A program made the translations under genes and the position numbers. A stretch of 51,502 nt of DNA from Burkholderia sp. Ac-20379 (GTDB taxonomy: Bacteria > Pseudomonadota > Gammaproteobacteria > Burkholderiales > Burkholderiaceae), in the NCBI RefSeq assembly GCF_017104645.1, contig NZ_JAAGPF010000011.1, forward strand, positions 1 to 51,502, in the 5' to 3' direction. The notes beneath the pieces are model-generated. The model was given only the letters and a program-made list of their open reading frames with translations. It was not told the DNA's origin and did no database searches. Below are positions 10,785-19,645 of this stretch, one piece after another. Within the stretch, counting starts at the first letter, position 1; each line of letters begins with the position of its first letter.

Positions 10785-11699
10785 ATGTCCGCCGCTCCGA
10801 TCGAATTTCACGATGTCAAAAAAAGCTTCGGCGACAAACGCGTCGTCGACGGCCTGTCGTTTCACGTGCGGCGCGGCGAATGCTTCGGCCTGCTCGGGCC
10901 GAACGGCGCGGGCAAGACCACCACGCTGCGGATGCTGCTCGGCATGACCTACCCCGATTCCGGCGCGATCCGGCTGTGCGACGAGCCGGTGCCCGCACGG
11001 GCGCGGCATGCGCGGCTGCGCGTCGGCGTCGTGCCGCAGTTCGACAATCTCGATCCCGATTTCAGCGTGCGCGAGAACCTGCTCGTGTTCAGCCGCTACT
11101 TCGGGCTGTCGGCGCGCGCGGCGCGCGAGCTGGCGCCGTCGCTGCTCGAGTTCGCCAAGCTCGAAAGCAAGGCCGACGCGAAGGTCGGCGAGCTGTCGGG
11201 CGGCATGAAACGGCGGCTCACGCTGGCCCGCGCGCTCGTCAACGATCCCGACGTGCTGGTGCTCGACGAGCCCACCACCGGGCTCGATCCGCAGGCGCGC
11301 CACCTGATCTGGGAGCGGCTGCGCTCGCTGCTCGCGCGCGGCAAGACGATCCTGCTGACCACGCACTTCATGGAAGAGGCCGAACGCTTGTGCGATCGGC
11401 TCTGCGTAGTGGAATCGGGCCGCAAGATCGCCGAGGGCGCGCCGCAGGCGCTGATCGAGAGCGAGATCGGCTGCGACGTCGTGGAAATCTACGGCCCCGA
11501 TCCGGCCGCGCTGCGCGACGAGCTCGCGCCCCATGTCGCGCGCGCGGAAATCAGCGGCGAAACGCTGTTCTGCTATGCCGACGATCCCGCGCCACTGACA
11601 CGCATGCTCAAGGGCCGCGCCGAACTGCGCTATCTGCACCGGCCCGCGAACCTCGAAGACGTATTCCTGCGGCTGACCGGCCGCGACATGCAGGATTGA
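10785..11699 (+). CDS. nodI: NodI-type ABC-2 exporter ATPase
   Basis: This 304-residue ATPase drives a two-gene ABC-2 exporter. It has Walker [11 protein letters not shown] (about residues 38-47), signature [13 protein letters not shown], Walker [19 protein letters not shown] and switch H in [13 protein letters not shown]. The spacing and the C-terminal [15 protein letters not shown] are as in NodI proteins. The ATG at 10785 gives the usual N-terminus; an upstream GTG at 10749 is possible. NodJ starts 7 bp downstream. In rhizobia NodIJ exports lipochitin oligosaccharides, but this pair occurs in many Burkholderia without nod genes, so the substrate is unknown. Confidence 0.9.
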   Translation: MSAAPIEFHDVKKSFGDKRVVDGLSFHVRRGECFGLLGPNGAGKTTTLRMLLGMTYPDSGAIRLCDEPVPARARHARLRVGVVPQFDNLDPDFSVRENLLVFSRYFGLSARAARELAPSLLEFAKLESKADAKVGELSGGMKRRLTLARALVNDPDVLVLDEPTTGLDPQARHLIWERLRSLLARGKTILLTTHFMEEAERLCDRLCVVESGRKIAEGAPQALIESEIGCDVVEIYGPDPAALRDELAPHVARAEISGETLFCYADDPAPLTRMLKGRAELRYLHRPANLEDVFLRLTGRDMQD

Positions 11700-11706
11700 C
11701 CCAACG

Positions 11707-12540
11707 ATGGATACCGGCCACTCGTCCCCCGCCCGCGACGCGCACGCCCCGGCGCCGGCCCGCTTCGCGATCGCCCTGCCCGCCAACGGGCGCAACTGGA
11801 TCGCCGTCTGGCGCCGCAACTATCTGGTCTGGAGGAAGCTCGCGCTCGCCTCGATGATCGGCAACCTGGCCGACCCGATGATCTATCTGTTCGGGCTCGG
11901 CCTGGGCCTCGGCGTGATGCTCGGGCACGTCGACGGTGTGTCGTACATCGCGTTTCTGGCGGCCGGCACGGTCGGTTCGAGCGTGATGATGTCGGCCAGC
12001 TTCGAGGCCATGTATTCGGGCTTTTCGCGCATGCAGGTGCAACGCACCTGGGAAGCGATCATGCACACGCCGCTCTCGCTCGGCGACATCGTGCTCGGGG
12101 AAATCATCTGGGCCGCCAGCAAGGCGATGCTGTCGGGCACCGCGATCGTGGTGGTGGCGAGCGGGCTCGGCTATGCGTCGTTTCCGTCGCTGCTGACGGC
12201 GCTGCCGGTGATCGCGCTGGCCGGGCTGGCGTTCGCGAGCCTGGCGATGGTGATCACGGCGATCGCGCCGTCCTACGATTTCTTCATGTTCTATCAGACG
12301 CTGGCGCTCACGCCGATGCTGCTGCTTTCGGGCGTGTTCTTCCCGGTCACGCAGTTGCCGGCCGTCGCGCAATACGCGGCCTATGCGCTGCCGCTGGCCA
12401 ACGCCGTCGACCTGATCCGGCCGGCCATGCTCGGCCGGCCCGCCACCGACATCGCGATGCATGCCGGCGTGCTGGCGGCCTATGCGCTGGGCGGGTTCGT
12501 GGTGTCGGCCTGGCTGTTCCGCCGGCGCATGATGCGCTGA
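11707..12540 (+). CDS. nodJ: NodJ-type ABC-2 exporter permease
   Basis: This 277-residue membrane protein is the partner of the NodI-like ATPase. After a cytoplasmic N-terminus ([19 protein letters not shown]) it has about six membrane segments, including [18 protein letters not shown] and [19 protein letters not shown], the latter typical of ABC-2 permeases of this group. The ATG at 11707 follows the nodI stop by 7 bp. The encoded channel would export a saccharide, lipid-linked sugar or drug; sequence does not say which. Confidence 0.9.
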   Translation: MDTGHSSPARDAHAPAPARFAIALPANGRNWIAVWRRNYLVWRKLALASMIGNLADPMIYLFGLGLGLGVMLGHVDGVSYIAFLAAGTVGSSVMMSASFEAMYSGFSRMQVQRTWEAIMHTPLSLGDIVLGEIIWAASKAMLSGTAIVVVASGLGYASFPSLLTALPVIALAGLAFASLAMVITAIAPSYDFFMFYQTLALTPMLLLSGVFFPVTQLPAVAQYAAYALPLANAVDLIRPAMLGRPATDIAMHAGVLAAYALGGFVVSAWLFRRRMMR

Positions 12541-12549
12541 ACGCAACGC

Positions 12550-12589
12550 GGCGCATGCCGGGCTTCGGGTTCGAGCTCGGGCATGCGCC
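12550..12589. terminator. hairpin between convergent genes
   Basis: GGCGCATGCC (12550-12559) pairs with GGCATGCGCC (12580-12589). It sits just after nodJ and before the end of the convergent gene at 12675. No clear T run is present, so termination is inferred from position. Confidence 0.5.
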
Positions 12590-12674
12590 GATGCGCCGCG
12601 CCGGGGCCGGCACGGCGTGAAACCGGCAAGGCGCCGGTTCGGTTACAACGTGTCGCGCGACACGCCGGCGACGC

Positions 12675-13097
12675 TTACGCGTCGTCGTCGCCCCACGGCA
12701 TTTCCACGTCGGTCAGGAACGCCACCGTGGCGATCGGGCCGCCTTCCTGGCGCCCCTGCTTGCCGTCGGCGCGGTGCCATTCCACGCGGAACATCGTGCC
12801 GGGATCGTCGGCCAGCAGATACACCGAGCGCAGTTCTTCCTCGTCGGCGTCCTCGACCGGGCCATCGAACGACACGCGCATGCGCTGCGGCCACAGGCCG
12901 TTGGCCGGATCGTAAATGCGGTCGCCCTGGGGGATATCGATGCTGGCCTCGACGCCGATCGTCGACGATGCTTCGATGATCATCTTGCCGAGCGCATTGA
13001 GCACCGCCGTGGCACGTGCCGAGTTCGCCTGACGGATGGCCAGATCGCCGCGCGTCAGCGCCTGTTCGAGTTTCGGATGAATCTTCTGTTGCTTCAT
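12675..13097 (-). CDS. conserved hypothetical protein, 140 residues
   Basis: I do not recognise a named family. The protein starts MKQQKIHPKLEQALTRGDLA, is soluble and acidic, and ends with a cluster of Asp (WGDDDA). The middle, VEASIDIPQGDRIYDPANGL, and later FRVEWHRADGK and IATVAFLTDVEMPWG look like a compact alpha-beta domain. The start is set by the ATG at 13097; longer readings run into the permease's leader in another frame. It follows the permease gene by 80 bp on the same strand and may be co-transcribed. Confidence 0.75.
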   Translation of the reverse strand: MKQQKIHPKLEQALTRGDLAIRQANSARATAVLNALGKMIIEASSTIGVEASIDIPQGDRIYDPANGLWPQRMRVSFDGPVEDADEEELRSVYLLADDPGTMFRVEWHRADGKQGRQEGGPIATVAFLTDVEMPWGDDDA

Positions 13098-13177
13098 GCG
13101 TAATCCTGATTGCTTCGGGGAATGCCGCCGCGAGGTCGCGGCGGCGGTCGAATCTTCGGGTGAATCCCTGCGGGGGC

Positions 13178-14245
13178 TCAGAAACCGAGCGCCACCGCCG
13201 CGATGCCGGCCACGATGCCGAAACCGACCACCAGCGCGGCGATCAGCACCAACATGCGGGCCGGAAACGAGCGCCACAGCATCGCCAGCGACGGCACGCT
13301 CACGGGCGGCAGCGTCATCAGCAGCGCCGCCGCCGGCCCGACGCCCACGCCGAGCGCCAGCATCGCCTGCACGATCGGCACCTCGCCGGCGGTCGGGATC
13401 ACGAACAGCATCCCGGCGATGGCGAAGGCGACGATCCACAGCGCGGCGTTACCGACCTCGGGACCGACGTGCGGAAACAGCCACGCACGCGCCGCGCCGA
13501 GCAGCAGCACGAGCACGATGTACTCGGGAATCAGCCGCAGCGTCATGCGCGCCAGCAGCGTCATCCAGCGCACGAACGGATTGCCTTCGGCCATCTGGCC
13601 GGCGGCGATCCGCGCCAGCGCGGCGTCGTCCACGGGGCTGGCGCCGGCCGAGGCGATCCGGTTCAGCCAGTAGCCGATCCCGAACACCATCGCCACGCCG
13701 AGCACGACGCGCAGCGCCGTCCATTGCCAGCCGAGCACGAAGCCCATGAACACCAGCGTGGCCGGGTTCAGCACCGTGTTGCCGAGCCAGAACGCCACCG
13801 CGCCGCCCGGCGACGCCTGACGGGCACGCAGGCCCGACACCACCGGCGCCGCGCAGCACGTGCACATCATGCCCGGCAGCGACAGCAGGCCGCCGGCCAC
13901 GACGCTGCCGAAGCCGGTGCGGCCCAGCACGCGCGCGATCGTCCTGGCCGGCAGCAGCGCCTGAAGCGCCGAACCGAGCAGCAGGCCGAGCACCATCGCC
14001 TGCCAGATCGCCTTGCCGTACGCCCATGCGTAATCGAGCGCCGCCTGCCACGACGGCCCCGGCGCCTGCGCCGCCGTGCCCATCAGGATCGACTGGCCGA
14101 TCGAATGATGCTCGGCCGCGACGAACACGCGATGGTAATACGGCGACCACTTCACGTAGAACAGGCCGGCGATCGCGATCACGGCGAATATCGCCCAGCC
14201 GAGCACGGGCGAAGAAGACGAAGAAGTCGAACGGGTCGTGTTCAT
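13178..14245 (-). CDS. permease of the ArsP/UPF0718 (DUF318) family
   Basis: This 355-residue protein has about eight membrane segments (for example WAIFAVIAIAGLFY and AMVLGLLLGSALQALL). The motif MCTCCAAPV lies in a membrane segment with Cys128, Cys130 and Cys131. The repeated half near the C-terminus carries FVIPTAGEVPIVQAML. That two-fold design and the Cys motif are typical of DUF318 permeases, some of which (ArsP) export trivalent organoarsenicals. Metal or organoarsenic efflux is therefore possible but unproven; no ars genes are adjacent. A Ser/Thr-rich N-terminal tail precedes the first segment. Confidence 0.85.
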   Translation of the reverse strand: MNTTRSTSSSSSPVLGWAIFAVIAIAGLFYVKWSPYYHRVFVAAEHHSIGQSILMGTAAQAPGPSWQAALDYAWAYGKAIWQAMVLGLLLGSALQALLPARTIARVLGRTGFGSVVAGGLLSLPGMMCTCCAAPVVSGLRARQASPGGAVAFWLGNTVLNPATLVFMGFVLGWQWTALRVVLGVAMVFGIGYWLNRIASAGASPVDDAALARIAAGQMAEGNPFVRWMTLLARMTLRLIPEYIVLVLLLGAARAWLFPHVGPEVGNAALWIVAFAIAGMLFVIPTAGEVPIVQAMLALGVGVGPAAALLMTLPPVSVPSLAMLWRSFPARMLVLIAALVVGFGIVAGIAAVALGF

Positions 14246-14469
14246 GTCGAGCGTGGCGTGCGGGCTGGCAGTCCTCGGAGGCGGGCTCGGTCGGCGCGCC
14301 CTGTTTGGGGCCGCCGCGCGGTGAACCGATGCGCGGCGAAGCCCGGATTATCGCATGCGAGACACGCTCGGCGGCACGGCGTGCCTGTGTCGCAAGCCTC
14401 GCATCCCGCGATCCGCGGCGGCGCACGATGCGCGGCGCCGGTGGATGCGTGCGGGCGGCGCATGCCGGT

Positions 14470-15357
14470 TCAGCGCGACGCGAACGTATCGCAATCGCGC
14501 ACGTCGCCGCGCTGCATGCCGCGCCGCAGCCACGCGACGCGCTGCTCGCTGGTGCCGTGCGTGAACGCATCGGGCACCACGTAGCCTTGGCTGCGCCGCT
14601 GCAACGTGTCGTCGCCGATCGCGGCGGCCGTCTTCAGGCCCTGCTCGAATTCGCCCGGCTCGATCAGTTGCCGGTTCGCCTGCTGCGCGTTGTAGGCCCA
14701 CACGCCGGCGAAGCAATCGGCCTGCAGCTCGAGCCGCACCGACAGCCGGTTCGCCTGCGTCTCCGACATGCGCTGGCGCGCCGCGTCGACTTTGTCCGAA
14801 ATGCCGAGCAGCTTCTGCACGTGGTGACCGACCTCGTGCGCGATCACGTAGGCCTGGGCGAAATCGCCGCCCGCGCCGAATTTGCGGCGCAACTCGTCGT
14901 AGAACGCGAGATCGATGTAGACCTTCCGGTCGGCCGGGCAGTAGAACGGCCCCATGGCCGTCTGGCCGGTGCCGCAGGCGGTGGGCGTCGCACGCTCGAA
15001 CATGACGAGCGTCGGCGGCGAATAGTCGCGATTGAGCTGGGTCGGGAAGATGTGAGACCAGGTGCGCTCGATATTGCCGAGCACCCGGCGCGTGAACACG
15101 GCGCGCGGGTCGTTCTGGCTGGCCTGCGAGGGTGCATTCGCGGCCGGCGCGGGCGCCGTCCGGTCCTGCCCCGCAGATTGGCCCTGCAGCACGGCCGCGC
15201 CCTGCAGGATCACGCGCGGATCGATACCGAAAAAGTAGGAGGCGGCCAGCGCGACGACGATCGTGCCGATACCGATCGTCGCACCGCGCCCGCCGCCGCC
15301 GAACCCGCCGCGGCGGTCTTCGACATTCCGGCTTTCGGCTTCGTCATCGAGGCGCAT
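14470..15357 (-). CDS. membrane-anchored neutral zinc metallopeptidase (YpfJ family)
   Basis: The 295-residue protein begins MRLDDEAESRNVEDRRGG, with the Gly-rich cytoplasmic lead typical of this family, then one membrane helix (about residues 25-44). The extracytoplasmic catalytic domain holds HEVGHH (174-179), the HExxH zinc site, and ELQADCFAGVWA downstream supplying the third ligand. The end HGTSEQRVAWLRRG is also characteristic. The ATG at 15357 is used because earlier codons read through low-quality coding. Its substrate is unknown. Confidence 0.9.
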   Translation of the reverse strand: MRLDDEAESRNVEDRRGGFGGGGRGATIGIGTIVVALAASYFFGIDPRVILQGAAVLQGQSAGQDRTAPAPAANAPSQASQNDPRAVFTRRVLGNIERTWSHIFPTQLNRDYSPPTLVMFERATPTACGTGQTAMGPFYCPADRKVYIDLAFYDELRRKFGAGGDFAQAYVIAHEVGHHVQKLLGISDKVDAARQRMSETQANRLSVRLELQADCFAGVWAYNAQQANRQLIEPGEFEQGLKTAAAIGDDTLQRRSQGYVVPDAFTHGTSEQRVAWLRRGMQRGDVRDCDTFASR

Positions 15358-15477
15358 CGCGGCTCCGTTCGCTGGGGACGCGGCCGGTACGAAGCGCCGC
15401 GGGACGCACGAAGTATAGCCAATGGAATGCGCCGCGACGGCTCGCCGCGCCACACGCGTGGCGCGGCGGTGCGGCGC

Positions 15478-15915
15478 TTACTCGGGCCGCTGGATGAAGC
15501 AGGTGGCCGAGCCTTGCGCGACGATCTTGTCGTCGGGCGTCTTCAGCGTGCCTTCGGCCACGCCGAGCGTGCGCGACAGGTGCGTGACGCGCCCTTCCGC
15601 GATCAGCTCGACGTCGCGCGGCACCGGGCGCAGCATCTTCACGTGCAGATCCACCGTGCCGTAGCCCACGCCGCGATCGAGCATCGAATGCACCGCGCAG
15701 CCCGTCACGGAATCGAGCACCGTCGCCGCGAAGCCGCCGTGCACGCCGCCCAGCGGGTTCAGGTGGCGCTCGTCGGCACGCGCCGTCATCCGCACGTAGC
15801 CCAGCTCCACGGCGTCGAGCCGCATCGGCATGGTTTCGGTGATCGAAGGCGCGGGTACGTCGCCCGCCGCGGCCGCGCGCAGCAGGTCGATTCCGGAAAA
15901 ATCGAGCGGGTTCAT
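15478..15915 (-). CDS. PaaI-type hotdog thioesterase
   Basis: The 145-residue protein has the single hotdog fold of the PaaI/YdiI group. Its core motif NPLGGVHGGFAATVLDSV carries the acidic catalytic residue on the central helix, and VDLHVKMLRPVPRDVELI forms the neighbouring strand. It would hydrolyse an acyl-CoA whose identity is unknown. The ATG at 15915 is preceded by GAGGAGC. It is divergent from an HxlR regulator at 16082, with paired inverted motifs between them, so it is probably that regulator's target. Confidence 0.9.
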   Translation of the reverse strand: MNPLDFSGIDLLRAAAAGDVPAPSITETMPMRLDAVELGYVRMTARADERHLNPLGGVHGGFAATVLDSVTGCAVHSMLDRGVGYGTVDLHVKMLRPVPRDVELIAEGRVTHLSRTLGVAEGTLKTPDDKIVAQGSATCFIQRPE

Positions 15916-15977
15916 CGGGAAGCTCCTCGTGGTTGGCGATCGGGACAACGTCGGGTCGACTCTGTTAGTTCCAAAAC

Positions 15978-16045
15978 AGAACGCATTATTCTTTACCGAT
16001 TTTGAGCCTGTCAACGTGAGGATTGTGGTTTTGAATGTGCGTTCT
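15978..16045. promoter_or_regulatory. inverted AGAACGCA motifs in the thioesterase/hxlR divergon
   Basis: AGAACGCA (15978-15985) and its inverse TGCGTTCT (16038-16045) are arranged symmetrically around 16011 in the 166-bp divergent region. Each lies beside an AAAAC or GTTTT tract. The layout suits an HxlR dimer bound at each promoter. This is inference from symmetry. Confidence 0.45.
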
Positions 16046-16081
16046 ATAATCGAACCCACTTTTTGAACAGCGAGGCCGACG

Positions 16082-16558
16082 ATGAAATGGGACGACGTGG
16101 GCGAGATGCCGTGCTCGGTCGCGCGCACGGCCGCCGTGCTCGGCGACCGCTGGACCCTGCTGATCCTGCGCAATGCGTTTCTCGGCATCCGGCGCTTCGA
16201 TGCGTTCCAGGCGCAGTTGGGCGTGACGCGCCATGTGCTGGCGGACCGGCTCGCGCGGCTGGTGGACGACGGTATCTTCGAGAAGCGGCCGTATCAGGCG
16301 AATCCGCCGCGCCATGAATACCGGCTGACCGACAAGGGCCGCGACCTGCACCCGATCCTGCTGGCCCTGACCGCCTGGGGCGATCGCTGGAAGGACGACG
16401 GCGCCGGGCCGCCCGTGCTGCTGCGGCACAAGCGCTGCGGCAAGTTGATGCGGCCGGTGATGGTGTGCTCCGAATGCGGCGAGCCGCTCGATCCGCGCGA
16501 CATCGAAGCCCTGCCCGGCCCCGGCTGGCCGGCCGCGGCGCAGGGCGAGACGCACTGA
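16082..16558 (+). CDS. HxlR-family transcriptional regulator
   Basis: The 158-residue protein has the winged helix of the HxlR/MarR-like family: CSVARTAAVLGDRWTLLILR at the start, then RFDAFQAQLGVTRHVLADRL as recognition helix and RLTDKGRDLHPILLAL. Cys11 in the CSVAR motif is conserved and redox-active in some relatives. A C-terminal His116/Cys119/Cys129/Cys132 set (RCGK, VCSECGEPL) looks like a small zinc knuckle, which is common in this subgroup. It is divergent from the thioesterase gene. Confidence 0.92.
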   Translation: MKWDDVGEMPCSVARTAAVLGDRWTLLILRNAFLGIRRFDAFQAQLGVTRHVLADRLARLVDDGIFEKRPYQANPPRHEYRLTDKGRDLHPILLALTAWGDRWKDDGAGPPVLLRHKRCGKLMRPVMVCSECGEPLDPRDIEALPGPGWPAAAQGETH

Positions 16559-16619
16559 GGCACTGGCGCATCGCGCCACCGCCGCATCGCTCGGCATGTT
16601 TCGCCACGGCAATAAAAAA

Positions 16620-16646
16620 GCCCGCTTCGCAGGCAGCGAAGCGGGC
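16620..16646 (-). terminator. intrinsic terminator reading leftwards
   Basis: An 11-bp perfect stem, GCCCGCTTCGC with its complement around AGGCA, is followed on the minus strand by six Ts. It is the second minus-strand terminator in this gap and serves either read-through from the RNA gene at 16775 or a short transcript from 16650-16770. No plus-strand T run follows, so hxlR does not end here. Confidence 0.7.
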
Positions 16647-16774
16647 AAAACTCAAGGCAGCCGAGGCAAGTCAGCTGTCCCGATAATAATAACGGCACCG
16701 AACCCCAATACTTTCGGCTTTTTCCAAAAAATATTTAGGCACCTCGGCTTGCGAGCGATGATGGGCGCCAAAAC

Positions 16775-16945
16775 AAAAACGGCGCCAACCTTTCGGTTGG
16801 CGCCGCCTGCAACTAGACCCCACTTCTGAATTCTTGACGGTGAGACACGGAAGGCCGTTCTTCACCTGGTTTCCTGAATGCTCGCCGCCGCAGATTTGAA
16901 TATGGGGACCGCGCTGGGCAACTGCTGACGACGTGCTGGAAAACG
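16775..16945 (-). ncRNA. candidate small RNA of about 170 nt, not assigned to a family
   Basis: A strong promoter (-35 TTGCCG at 16976-16981, 18-bp spacer, -10 TACAAT at 16952-16957) points into non-coding DNA. An intrinsic terminator follows about 165 bp later: GGCGCCAACC/GGTTGGCGCC at 16781-16804, then a T-rich run. Between them an internal hairpin is visible (GGTGA...TCACC enclosing ACGG-CCTT-CCGT). Open frames here have poor coding character. The size fits 6S RNA, but I could not recognise 6S, SRP, tmRNA or RNase P core motifs. The transcript start is estimated from the -10 position. Confidence 0.6.
16781..16804 (-). terminator. intrinsic terminator of the candidate small RNA
   Basis: A perfect 10-bp stem with a four-base TTTC/GAAA loop is followed on the minus strand by GTTTTTGTTTT. 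It closely resembles the terminator after tRNA-His at 20273-20309. Confidence 0.85.
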
Positions 16946-16951
16946 CCCGCG

Positions 16952-16981
16952 ATTGTACGACAAGCGGCACGATTCCGGCAA
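16952..16981 (-). promoter_or_regulatory. sigma-70 promoter of the candidate small RNA
   Basis: TTGCCG and TACAAT, each one or two bases from consensus, are separated by 18 bp on the minus strand. The spacing and absence of a nearby start codon support a stable-RNA promoter. Confidence 0.65.
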
Positions 16982-17045
16982 CCGTTGCACTGGCGGCAGC
17001 AACACTTGCGCAACAACACCTCCGCCGCCGCGCGCCGGCCCGGCG

Positions 17046-17879
<834 letters not shown>

Positions 17880-17925
17880 TGCTGGACTCCTGAATCGTGA
17901 CTGGAGACTGCATGGTAGTATCCGC

Positions 17926-17948
17926 AATTCGATTCAATAAGCCGAATT
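17926..17948. promoter_or_regulatory. inverted repeat between SDR and AraC genes
   Basis: AATTCG (17926-17931) and CGAATT (17943-17948) face each other across 11 bp in the 93-bp divergent region. It may be the operator of the AraC protein, although AraC sites are often direct repeats. Confidence 0.35.
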
Positions 17949-17972
17949 TCAGTAATTTTCTTGCCTAAAACT

Positions 17973-18947
17973 ATGAATCCAAAGCGGAGCGTACGTATCG
18001 ATGACGCGGCCGCGGCCCCGCCGGCAAGCCGGCGCACGCTCGACCTGCTCCACGCGCTGGCGCCCGACGAGGGCTACAACCTCACCGCCCTGCCGAGCGT
18101 ACGGATCCTGCGCTCGAACCGGCCCCTGTCGCGCACGCCCGTGCTCTACGATCCGGGCATCGTGATCGTGTGCCAGGGCAGCAAGCGCGGCTATTTCGGC
18201 GGCCAGCTCTACCTGTACGACGCGAATCACTACCTGGCCGTGTCGGTGCCGGTGCCGTTCACGATGGAGACCGAGGCGAGCGCATCGCAGCCGCTGCTTG
18301 CGCTGTATCTGCATCTCGATTTCACGCTGGCCGCCGAACTGGCCATGCAGATCGACCGCGAAAGCACCGCGAGCCCGGCGCAAGCGCCGCAAAGCATGAT
18401 GTCGACGCCGATGGACGACGCCATGGCCGGCTCCGTGCTGCGCCTGCTCGAAGCGCTCGACCGGCCGCTCGAAGCGGCCGTGCTCGGCCAGGGCCTGCTG
18501 CGCGAGCTGTATTTCCGCGTGCTGACCGGCGCGCAAGGCGGCGCGATGCGCGAGGCGCTGGCGATGCGCGGGCAGTTCGGCCGCATCGGCCGGTCGCTGC
18601 GGCTGATCCACGCCGGCTACGCGCAGCCGCTCGACGTGACGCAACTCGCCGACGCGGCCGGCATGAGCGTGCCGAGCTTCCACAGCCACTTCAAGACGAT
18701 CACGCAGGCTTCGCCGATGCAGTATCTGAAATCGACGCGCCTGCATCAGGCGCGGTTGCTGATGGTGCGCCAGGATCTGACCGCCGAGGCGGCCAGCCAT
18801 GCGGTGGGCTATACGAGCGCGTCGCAGTTCAGCCGGGAGTTCAAGCGGCTGTTCGGTTTGACGCCGGCGGCCGAGGTGCGGCGAATGCGGGAGAGTTTCG
18901 CGATTCCGGCGGCGTTCGAGGATGCGATGTTCGTGTCGTCGCATTGA
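17973..18947 (+). CDS. AraC-family regulator with AraC_N domain
   Basis: The 324-residue protein has an N-terminal AraC_N (type I) effector domain: LYDPGIVIVCQGSKRGYFGG and ANHYLAVSVPVPFTMETEAS. The C-terminal domain holds the double helix-turn-helix, with LADAAGMSVPSFHSHFKTIT and AASHAVGYTSASQFSREFKR. The ATG at 17973 is preferred over an in-frame TTG at 17961. This subfamily is often divergent from an SDR or aldo-keto reductase that it activates, exactly as here. Confidence 0.93.
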   Translation: MNPKRSVRIDDAAAAPPASRRTLDLLHALAPDEGYNLTALPSVRILRSNRPLSRTPVLYDPGIVIVCQGSKRGYFGGQLYLYDANHYLAVSVPVPFTMETEASASQPLLALYLHLDFTLAAELAMQIDRESTASPAQAPQSMMSTPMDDAMAGSVLRLLEALDRPLEAAVLGQGLLRELYFRVLTGAQGGAMREALAMRGQFGRIGRSLRLIHAGYAQPLDVTQLADAAGMSVPSFHSHFKTITQASPMQYLKSTRLHQARLLMVRQDLTAEAASHAVGYTSASQFSREFKRLFGLTPAAEVRRMRESFAIPAAFEDAMFVSSH

Positions 18948-19112
18948 GATGCGGCTGGCTGGCGCATGCGGCAACCGGCCGTCTTTTGTGCGTTTGCACG
19001 AATATTGGAATCGTCGAGCACTATCTCGACGTTCATTCAATGACGGGTGCGGGTTGCCTTGTGTCTCGATGTTTGGCGCTGCGCACCTGCTCCATTTGAA
19101 AGGGAATCGCTC

Positions 19113-19262
19113 ATGGCTTTTTATTACGACGCGGCAAACGTCGTCAAAACCAGCGCACCGAGAAAATACCAAATCGATCGTGACCCAAGCCTTAATCGGC
19201 ATCACGGCTCCGGGATCACCCTCACCCCTAGCTCCACCAAACGAGAAAGGCAGGCGCGGTAG
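19113..19262 (+). pseudogene. possible truncated N-terminal gene fragment, 49 codons
   Basis: The frame starts MAFYYDAANVVKTSAPRKYQ after AAAGGGAA, with good start context and reasonable coding character for about 30 codons. It then runs into sequence that overlaps the end of an antisense frame and stops. It may be the 5' remnant of a larger gene. No family is recognised. Confidence 0.3.
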
Positions 19263-19402
19263 AGCGCTTCGTCGCCAAAATGCAGGTCAAACGCTCGTCC
19301 GTTAGATACGTAGCTGATAACGTCGGCTTGGATCGAATAGCGCTCAAGCGAGACACCACCTCCGAAGAGGCAGGCATCAATTTCATCGATCTTCGCTTTC
19401 AT
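19202..19402 (-). CDS. small hypothetical protein, 66 residues
   Basis: The protein MKAKIDEIDACLFGGGVSLE continues through ISYVSNGRAFDLHFGDEALY to RLVELGVRVIPEP. It has a plausible ribosome site (AAGGGTGG, 3 nt upstream) and a compact alpha-beta look, but no family is recognised. A strong inverted repeat (19440-19481) lies in its upstream leader. Its end overlaps the end of the plus-strand fragment at 19113-19262. Small acidic proteins like this sometimes act as immunity or antitoxin proteins, but nothing here proves that. Confidence 0.5.
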   Translation of the reverse strand: MKAKIDEIDACLFGGGVSLERYSIQADVISYVSNGRAFDLHFGDEALYRACLSRLVELGVRVIPEP

Positions 19403-19439
19403 TCGCCACCCTTCTTTTGTTTCTTGATGCCTCAATCCC

Positions 19440-19481
19440 ATCTCGAAATATGCTGTTCAAAAGTACAGCGCATTTCGAGAT
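19440..19481. repeat. 17-bp inverted repeat (hairpin)
   Basis: ATCTCGAAATATGCTGT (19440-19456) pairs with ACAGCGCATTTCGAGAT (19465-19481) around an 8-nt loop; only two positions depart from perfect inversion and both allow G-U pairing in one strand. No T run follows on either strand. It lies upstream of the small gene at 19202-19402. Confidence 0.75.
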
Positions 19482-19645
19482 AGAAATGATTCAGCCGTTT
19501 TTCGATACGCCGAGGCAGGCGGACCTCCCCTGCTACTGGCGCTCATGCCCCCACGCCGACATGCACCTGCTGGTACTCGAGGTGCTGCAGGCCTCGGCAG
19601 CCAATCATTCATAAGGCCGCTTGACCAGACAACTGGCGCACCGAA

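Noticed and set aside
10785..12540. A symbiosis (nodulation) island
   Set aside because: Only the exporter pair is present; there are no nodABC or other symbiosis genes, and such pairs are common in Burkholderia.
16775..16945. Assignment of the small RNA as 6S RNA
   Set aside because: Size is right, but I could not find the conserved central-bubble and terminal-stem sequences, so the family is left open.
16671..16970. 99-codon minus-strand frame over the candidate small RNA
   Set aside because: It has no ribosome site at its start, odd composition, and runs through the intrinsic terminator at 16781-16804.
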